Source: Dickeya dianthicola NCPPB 453
GTDB lineage: Bacteria > Pseudomonadota > Gammaproteobacteria > Enterobacterales > Enterobacteriaceae
DNA: 35,698 nucleotides
Assembly: GCF_000365305.1 (NCBI RefSeq)
Contig: NZ_CM001841.1
Coordinates: forward strand, 3,837,236-3,872,933
Direction of reading: 5' to 3'
The notes under the pieces were generated by a model that saw only the letters and a program-made list of their open reading frames with translations, was not told the origin of the DNA and searched no databases. Below are positions 30,358 to 35,698 of this stretch, one piece after another. A program made the translations under genes and the position numbers. How positions within the stretch are numbered: position 1 is the first letter of the stretch; the number at the start of each line of letters is the position of its first letter.

Positions 30358-31440
30358 TTACCGTACCTTGAGCGTTACCAGGCCAATGAGCATCAGCATC
30401 AGCGAAATAATCCAGAACCGTACGATTACCCGCGGCTCCGGCCACCCTTTAAGTTCGTAGTGATGGTGGATTGGCGCCATGCGGAAAATTCGTTGGCCGC
30501 GCAGCTTGAAGGACCCCACCTGCAAAATCACGGACAGGGTTTCCACCACAAACACCCCGCCCATAATCACCAGTAAAAACTCCTGACGCAGCAGCACCGC
30601 AATGGTGCCCAGCGCGCCGCCCAGCGCCAGCGAGCCGACATCGCCCATGAATACCTGTGCCGGATAGGTGTTGAACCACAAAAATCCAAGACCGGCGCCG
30701 ACAATCGCGGTACACACCACCACCAGCTCGCTGGCATGCCGGATATACGGAATATGCAGGTAACTGGCGAAATTCATGTTGCCGGTCGCCCAGGCCACCA
30801 GCGCAAAACCGACCGCCACAAACACCGTCGGCATGATGGCCAACCCGTCCAGACCATCGGTGAGGTTGACGGCGTTGCTGGTGCCGACAATCACGAAGTA
30901 GGCCAGCACGATGTACATCACGCCCAGTTGCGGCATCACGTCTTTGAAGAACGGCACCACCAGTTGCGTCGCCGGCGTATCTTTGCCAATCGCGTACATG
31001 GAAAACGCCACCGCCAGCGCCAGCACCGATTGCCAGAAATACTTCCAGCGGGCAATCAGCCCACGGGTGTCTTTACGCACCACCTTGCGGTAGTCATCCA
31101 CAAACCCGACGATGCCGTAACCCACCAGCACCAACAGCACGCACCAGACGTAGGGGTTAGCCAAATTCACCCACAACAGCACCGAAATAATGATCGACGC
31201 CAGAATCATCACCCCGCCCATAGTCGGCGTGCCACGCTTGCTGAAATGGGATTCCGGCCCTTCGTTACGCACCACCTGACCGATTTGCAAACGTTGCAGC
31301 CAGGCGATCAAATGCGGCCCCATCCACAGGGAAATGATTAACGCCGTCAGCAGGCTGACAATGGCCCGGAACGTCAAATACGAAAAGACGTTAAAACCGG
31401 AATAAAACTTGACCAGATACTCGGCCAGCCAAACTAACAT
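30358..31440 (-). CDS. mraY: Phospho-N-acetylmuramoyl-pentapeptide transferase
   Basis: Integral membrane enzyme that makes lipid I from UDP-MurNAc-pentapeptide and undecaprenyl phosphate. The 360-aa product has the E. coli length. The catalytic Asp pair D115/D116 is in GFVDDYRKV, a third in [10 protein letters not shown] or FMGDVGS, and the HHH motif in [13 protein letters not shown]. About 10 membrane segments are present. It overlaps the 3' end of murF by 7 bp. Confidence 0.98.
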   Translation of the reverse strand: MLVWLAEYLVKFYSGFNVFSYLTFRAIVSLLTALIISLWMGPHLIAWLQRLQIGQVVRNEGPESHFSKRGTPTMGGVMILASIIISVLLWVNLANPYVWCVLLVLVGYGIVGFVDDYRKVVRKDTRGLIARWKYFWQSVLALAVAFSMYAIGKDTPATQLVVPFFKDVMPQLGVMYIVLAYFVIVGTSNAVNLTDGLDGLAIMPTVFVAVGFALVAWATGNMNFASYLHIPYIRHASELVVVCTAIVGAGLGFLWFNTYPAQVFMGDVGSLALGGALGTIAVLLRQEFLLVIMGGVFVVETLSVILQVGSFKLRGQRIFRMAPIHHHYELKGWPEPRVIVRFWIISLMLMLIGLVTLKVR

Positions 31441-32795
31441 GTGGCATTCTCCTGTAATGCGTGTACTACCTGTTCCATCGCAGCGCTGCGTGAACCTTTA
31501 ATCAAAACGGTAATGGTATTGTGCTGTGTCACCAGCGTCCGCAAACGGTCGATCAGCGCGGTTTTATTGTCAAAATGCTCACCTGCGCCGCTGACGTCGC
31601 CAATAAACGCGCTCAGCGTGCCCACACTCAATACCTTATCAATGTTTGCCTTGCGGGCCGCTTCACCCACCTGACGGTGACACGCTTGTGCGCCCAGGCC
31701 CAACTCAGCCATATCGCCGACCACCATCACCCGGTAGCCCGGCATCTCCGCCAGCACCTGTGCCGCCGCCGTCATCGACCCGACGTTGGCGTTATAGCTG
31801 TCGTCCAGCAGCAATTTCCCCGGCGCCAGCGCAATCGGGAACAGCCGCCCCGGCACCGCCTGTAGTTGTGCCAATCCGGTCTTCACCGCGTCCAGCGGCG
31901 CGCCCACCGCCAGCGACAGCGCCGCCGCCGCCAGCGCGTTGGCGATGTTGTGACGCCCCGGCAGCGGCAAGGTCACCGCGACAGCGCCTGCCGGCGTATG
32001 CAGCACGAAATCGGTCCCGCGCTCGCTGATACCGACATCGCTGGCGTAAAAATCAACGCCCGCGCGCGCCTGCGGCGAGAAGCGCCACCGGGTTTTCCCC
32101 GTCAGCGCATCGTGCCAGCGCGCCTCATCGTGGCTGTCGGCATTGACGATAGCCACGCCCTGCGCCGGCAAGCCGCTAAAAATTTCGCCTTTGGCCTGCG
32201 CCACCCCGTCGAGCGAACCAAATCCTTCCAGGTGCGCGGCGGCCAGGTTATTCACCAACGCCGCTTCCGGCCGCACCATCGCCGTGGTGTAGGCAATTTC
32301 GCCGATGTGGTTGGCGCCCAGCTCAATCACCGCGTAGTCATGCTCCGGCGCCAGACGGAACAGCGTCAGCGGCACGCCGATATCGTTGTTGAAATTACCG
32401 GCGGTATACAGCACGTTGCCGCACTGACGCAAAATCGCAGCGGTCATTTCCTTGACGGAGGTTTTTCCCGACGACCCGGTCAGCGCCACTACGCGCGCCC
32501 GGCTTTGTTGCCGCACCCAGCCCGCCATCGTACCCAGCGCCAGACGCGTATCATCCACCACCAACTGCGGCACCTCTATTGGTAAGTGCTTACTCACCAA
32601 TAATGCGGCCGCCCCATGATTAACGGCATCCGCCGCGTAATCATGAGCATCAAATTTTTCCCCGCGTAACGCGACGAACAGACAACCGGTGGTGAGTTTA
32701 CGGGTATCCGTGGATACCTCGCTGATAGTCAGGTCTTCCCCCACCAACCGGGCGCCCAGCACATCAGCCAACTGCCGCAACGAGACGCGGATCAT
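31434..32795 (-). CDS. murF: UDP-N-acetylmuramoyl-tripeptide-D-alanyl-D-alanine ligase
   Basis: Adds the D-Ala-D-Ala dipeptide, the product of Ddl, to UDP-MurNAc-tripeptide. The 453-aa product (E. coli 452) has the P-loop GSSGKTS (about 107-113), the ligase motifs [11 protein letters not shown] and [13 protein letters not shown], and [14 protein letters not shown] near the C-terminus. It overlaps murE by 4 bp and mraY by 7 bp. An intact MurF means D-Ala-D-Ala is still needed, so another Ddl must exist in the genome if ddlB is truly lost. Confidence 0.97.
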   Translation of the reverse strand: MIRVSLRQLADVLGARLVGEDLTISEVSTDTRKLTTGCLFVALRGEKFDAHDYAADAVNHGAAALLVSKHLPIEVPQLVVDDTRLALGTMAGWVRQQSRARVVALTGSSGKTSVKEMTAAILRQCGNVLYTAGNFNNDIGVPLTLFRLAPEHDYAVIELGANHIGEIAYTTAMVRPEAALVNNLAAAHLEGFGSLDGVAQAKGEIFSGLPAQGVAIVNADSHDEARWHDALTGKTRWRFSPQARAGVDFYASDVGISERGTDFVLHTPAGAVAVTLPLPGRHNIANALAAAALSLAVGAPLDAVKTGLAQLQAVPGRLFPIALAPGKLLLDDSYNANVGSMTAAAQVLAEMPGYRVMVVGDMAELGLGAQACHRQVGEAARKANIDKVLSVGTLSAFIGDVSGAGEHFDNKTALIDRLRTLVTQHNTITVLIKGSRSAAMEQVVHALQENATC

Positions 32796-34276
32796 ACGAT
32801 AACCCCCAGCAAACGTGCGACAGTAATACGGTCCGAATAGTCCAACCGTTCATTACCTACCAACTGATAATCTTCGTGCCCTTTGCCGGCGACCAGTACC
32901 ACATCATCAGCGCCAGCCTGCATCACCGCGCTGGTGACGGCTTCCGCCCGACCGGCGATCACTTGCGCCCGGCCGGCATCCAGCAACCCGCTCAGGATAT
33001 CGGTCACAATCGCCTGCGGGTCTTCGCTGCGTGGATTATCGTCGGTAACAATCACCCGATCCGCCAGTTGTTCCGCAATCGCCCCCATTAGCGGGCGCTT
33101 ACCTCTGTCGCGATCTCCGCCGCAACCGAATACGCACCACAGTACGCCCCGGCAGTGCAAACGCGCCGCCGCCAGCGCTTTTTCCAGCGCGTCCGGGGTA
33201 TGGGCATAATCCACCACCACCGTTGGTCGCCCGCTGGCAAGAAAAACTTCCATTCTACCGCAGACCGGCTGCAGCGCAGAACCGGCCTTCACCAGTTGTT
33301 CCAGTGAATAGCCCAGCGACAACAGCGTCGCCAGCGCCAGCAACAGGTTACTGACATTGAATGCGCCCATCAGGCGGCTATTGATCTCGCCGGCACCCCA
33401 ACTGGAGTCGAATTGCACGGTGGAGCCGCTATCGTGATAATCGATATGGGAGGCTTTCAGCCAGTGCGCCCGGCCGGCATCGATCTCGCCCGCCACGCTC
33501 ACCGCGACCGCTTCCGGCAGACGCTGCAACCAGCGACGGCCCACCTCGTCATCGGCGTTAATGATTTTCTGCCCGGCCTGATGCTCGGCGAACAGCCGCC
33601 ATTTGGCCGCTTCGTAATTCGCCATGTCGCCGTGATAATCAAGATGATCGCGGCTCAGATTGGTAAAGACCGCGGCGGCGAACGACAGCGCTTCCACCCG
33701 GTGCTGCACCAGCCCATGTGAAGACACTTCCATCGCGGTGAAATCCGCCCCTTGCTCCGCCAGTTGGCTCAGGATCTGTTGTACATCCACCGCCGAACCG
33801 GTGGTGTTTTCCGACGGCACCACATGCCCCAGCAAGCCGTTGCCGACGGTGCCCATCACCGCGCTGGTTTTGCCCAGCGCCTGACTCCACTGCGCCAGCA
33901 ATTGGGTAGTGGTGGTCTTACCGTTGGTACCGGTGACGCCGATCAGTTGCAACGAGGCCGCTGGCTGGCGATAAAAACGCCCGGCCAGCGCGGATAAACG
34001 CTGGTTCAGGTTTTCAAGATAAATCACCGGCACGCCGTGCATTTCAGTCAGGGTGCCATCGGGCGCGGCATCATCCGCCTGTGCGACAACCGCCGCGACG
34101 CCCTGCGCAATAGCCTGCGGAATATAGTGCCGCCCATCCGTCTTGTGGCCGACTACCGCCACAAACAGATCCCCGGCAGCCGCCATGCGGCTGTCTAATG
34201 TCATTTCCCGCAGCGCGCGATCCGGGGCATCGGTCACCCACGGAGCCAGGACATCGCGCAAGTTACGATCTGTCAC
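32792..34276 (-). CDS. murE: UDP-N-acetylmuramoyl-L-alanyl-D-glutamate-2,6-diaminopimelate ligase
   Basis: Adds meso-diaminopimelate to UDP-MurNAc-dipeptide. The 494-aa product (E. coli 495) has the P-loop GTNGKTTT (about 116-123), the conserved [13 protein letters not shown] and [14 protein letters not shown], and [15 protein letters not shown]. The DAP-specificity motif DNPR is in [11 protein letters not shown], which marks meso-DAP rather than lysine peptidoglycan as expected for a Gram-negative. The first 14 bp overlap ftsI. Confidence 0.98.
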   Translation of the reverse strand: MTDRNLRDVLAPWVTDAPDRALREMTLDSRMAAAGDLFVAVVGHKTDGRHYIPQAIAQGVAAVVAQADDAAPDGTLTEMHGVPVIYLENLNQRLSALAGRFYRQPAASLQLIGVTGTNGKTTTTQLLAQWSQALGKTSAVMGTVGNGLLGHVVPSENTTGSAVDVQQILSQLAEQGADFTAMEVSSHGLVQHRVEALSFAAAVFTNLSRDHLDYHGDMANYEAAKWRLFAEHQAGQKIINADDEVGRRWLQRLPEAVAVSVAGEIDAGRAHWLKASHIDYHDSGSTVQFDSSWGAGEINSRLMGAFNVSNLLLALATLLSLGYSLEQLVKAGSALQPVCGRMEVFLASGRPTVVVDYAHTPDALEKALAAARLHCRGVLWCVFGCGGDRDRGKRPLMGAIAEQLADRVIVTDDNPRSEDPQAIVTDILSGLLDAGRAQVIAGRAEAVTSAVMQAGADDVVLVAGKGHEDYQLVGNERLDYSDRITVARLLGVIV

Positions 34277-35698
34277 CTGAACCCTCTTTTCTGTTGATTA
34301 CAAATTCGCTTTTTTCACCCGTCGGCAACGCATCCGGTTCAATATTCATGGTGCGCAGCACACCGCCCATGATCGCCCCGAATACCGGCGCCGACACCGC
34401 ACCGCCGTAGTATTTCCCCGCCTGCGGGTCGTTGATGACCACCACCAGCGCAAAGCGCGGGTTGCTGGCCGGCGCCACCCCGGCGGTATAGGCGATATAT
34501 TTGTTGATGTACTTGCCATCCGGGCCGACCTTTTTCGCCGTACCGGTTTTAATCGCGATGCGATAGCCTTTCACTGCCGCCTTGGTGCCGCCGCCGCCGG
34601 GCAACGCCACGCTCTCCATCATGTGAACCACCGTGCGGACAATCGGTTCGGAAAAGACACGCTCACCCGGCACCGGCGGGTCGACTTTGGTAATGGAGAG
34701 CGGGCGGTAGATACCAAAGCTGCCGATGGTGGCGTAGACACGCGCCAGTTGCAGCGGGGTCACCATCAGGCCGTAGCCAAACGAAAACGTGGCGCGTTCA
34801 ATATCCGACCAACGCTGACGATTCGGGTACAGACCCAGACTTTCCCCCACCAGCCCCAGATTGGTGGCTTTGCCCAGACCAAACCGGGAGTAAGTGTCCA
34901 CCAACGCGGAAGCCGGCATCGCCAACGCCAGATGCGATACGCCGACGTTACTGGACTTCTGCAGCACGCCGGTCAGGGTCAGTTCGCTATAACGCGCCAC
35001 ATCCTTGATTTCATGGCCATTGATGTAATACGGCAGCGTGTTGAGCACCGCATTTTCCTTGACCACGTTGCGCTGTAGCGCCGTCATCACTACCATCGGT
35101 TTCACGGTCGAACCGGGTTCAAAAATGTCGGTAATGGCGCGGTTACGGATCACGTCGGTCGGCGTGCCGGTCAGGTTGTTCGGGTTGTAGGACGGACTGT
35201 TGGCCATCGCCAGCACTTCGCCGGTGTTCACATCCACCAGTACGGCGGTGCCCGACTCGGCCTTGTTAAACGCCACCGCGTTGTTCAGCTCGCGGTACAC
35301 CAGCGCCTGCAGGCGCTCGTCGATGCTGAGCATCAGGTTATGCGCCGCCTGGCTGTCTACCGACGAAATGTCTTCGATTACCCGCCCAAAGCGGTCTTTA
35401 CGCACGGTACGCTCGCCGGGAAGACCGGTCAGCCAGCGATCGAAGCTCTTCTCGATGCCTTCAATCCCCTGACCGTCGATATTGGTAAGACCAATCAGAT
35501 GCGATGTCACCTGACCGGAAGGATAATAACGACGAGACTCCTGCCGCAGGTTGATGCCCGGCAGTTTCAGTTTGTGGATGTATTCGCCGACCGCCGGGTT
35601 CACCTGGCGGGCGAGATAAACAAAGCGGCCGCTCGGGTTGGCATTCACCTTAGATGCGATTTGGTCCAGCGGGATTCCCAGCGCATCCGCCAGTGCCT
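34263..35698 (-). CDS. ftsI: Peptidoglycan D,D-transpeptidase FtsI, PBP3 (5' end cut)
   Basis: Divisome-specific class B penicillin-binding protein that crosslinks septal peptidoglycan in the periplasm. The gene runs off the right edge; about 478 C-terminal codons are present, and the frame stays open to the edge ([21 protein letters not shown] aligns with E. coli). The transpeptidase motifs are all intact: SxxK in EPGSTVKP, SxN in QKSSNVGV and KTG in AIKTGTAKK. The pedestal domain part [15 protein letters not shown] is visible. It ends EGSGDRS, overlapping murE by 14 bp. The membrane anchor and ftsL are outside the window. Confidence 0.98.
   Translation of the reverse strand, partial: ALADALGIPLDQIASKVNANPSGRFVYLARQVNPAVGEYIHKLKLPGINLRQESRRYYPSGQVTSHLIGLTNIDGQGIEGIEKSFDRWLTGLPGERTVRKDRFGRVIEDISSVDSQAAHNLMLSIDERLQALVYRELNNAVAFNKAESGTAVLVDVNTGEVLAMANSPSYNPNNLTGTPTDVIRNRAITDIFEPGSTVKPMVVMTALQRNVVKENAVLNTLPYYINGHEIKDVARYSELTLTGVLQKSSNVGVSHLALAMPASALVDTYSRFGLGKATNLGLVGESLGLYPNRQRWSDIERATFSFGYGLMVTPLQLARVYATIGSFGIYRPLSITKVDPPVPGERVFSEPIVRTVVHMMESVALPGGGGTKAAVKGYRIAIKTGTAKKVGPDGKYINKYIAYTAGVAPASNPRFALVVVINDPQAGKYYGGAVSAPVFGAIMGGVLRTMNIEPDALPTGEKSEFVINRKEGSGDRS

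Overview
The window (35,698 bp, fairly GC-rich) is a core chromosomal segment of a gammaproteobacterium of the order Enterobacterales. Protein lengths, start regions and gene order follow the E. coli aceF-to-ftsI interval closely. The moderately diverged proteins and a DUF721/DciA-like gene beside secM suggest Pectobacteriaceae, most likely Dickeya or a close relative; the genus is an inference from memory, not a computed placement.

Layout from left to right. (1) 1-4161, minus strand: pdhR-aceE-aceF (aceF cut by the window edge), the pyruvate dehydrogenase operon with its repressor and a perfect PdhR box. (2) 4162-6156: a 648-bp regulatory gap, then aroP (aromatic amino acid permease) on the plus strand. 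(3) 6279-7700, minus: ampE and ampD (muropeptide recycling and beta-lactamase signalling). (4) 7701-10049: a 457-bp gap with a four-unit 15-bp tandem repeat, then tsx (nucleoside porin) and nadC on plus. tsx sits between ampD and nadC, where E. coli has no gene. (5) 10311-13396, plus: ppdD-hofB-hofC, a pilin, an assembly ATPase and an inner-membrane platform protein. (6) 13512-16800: guaC (minus), the overlapping coaE-zapD and yacG (plus), and mutT (minus). (7) 16873-20713: secA and its translational sensor secM (minus), and a divergent DUF721/DciA-like gene (plus). (8) 20730-35698, minus: lpxC and most of the division and cell wall (dcw) cluster, in transcription order ftsI (cut) -murE-murF-mraY-murD-ftsW-murG-murC-[ddlB remnant]-ftsQ-ftsA-ftsZ-lpxC.

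The dcw genes are packed with overlaps of 1-14 bp and together make lipid II (MurC, D, E, F, MraY, MurG), polymerise and crosslink septal peptidoglycan (FtsW, FtsI) and build the Z ring (FtsZ, FtsA, FtsQ). The most notable feature is that ddlB, normally about 920 bp between murC and ftsQ, is missing. Only 164 bp separate the two genes, holding a 51-codon ORF whose first residues and last residues resemble the two ends of DdlB and which ends one base before the ftsQ start. The deletion also removes the region that carries the ftsQ promoters in E. coli. Other points of interest are a SecM arrest motif with a changed upstream Phe position, divergent secM and DciA-like genes only 27 bp apart, a long inverted repeat just upstream of aroP, and several small tandem or inverted repeats. 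I saw no mobile element, CRISPR array, tRNA or rRNA.
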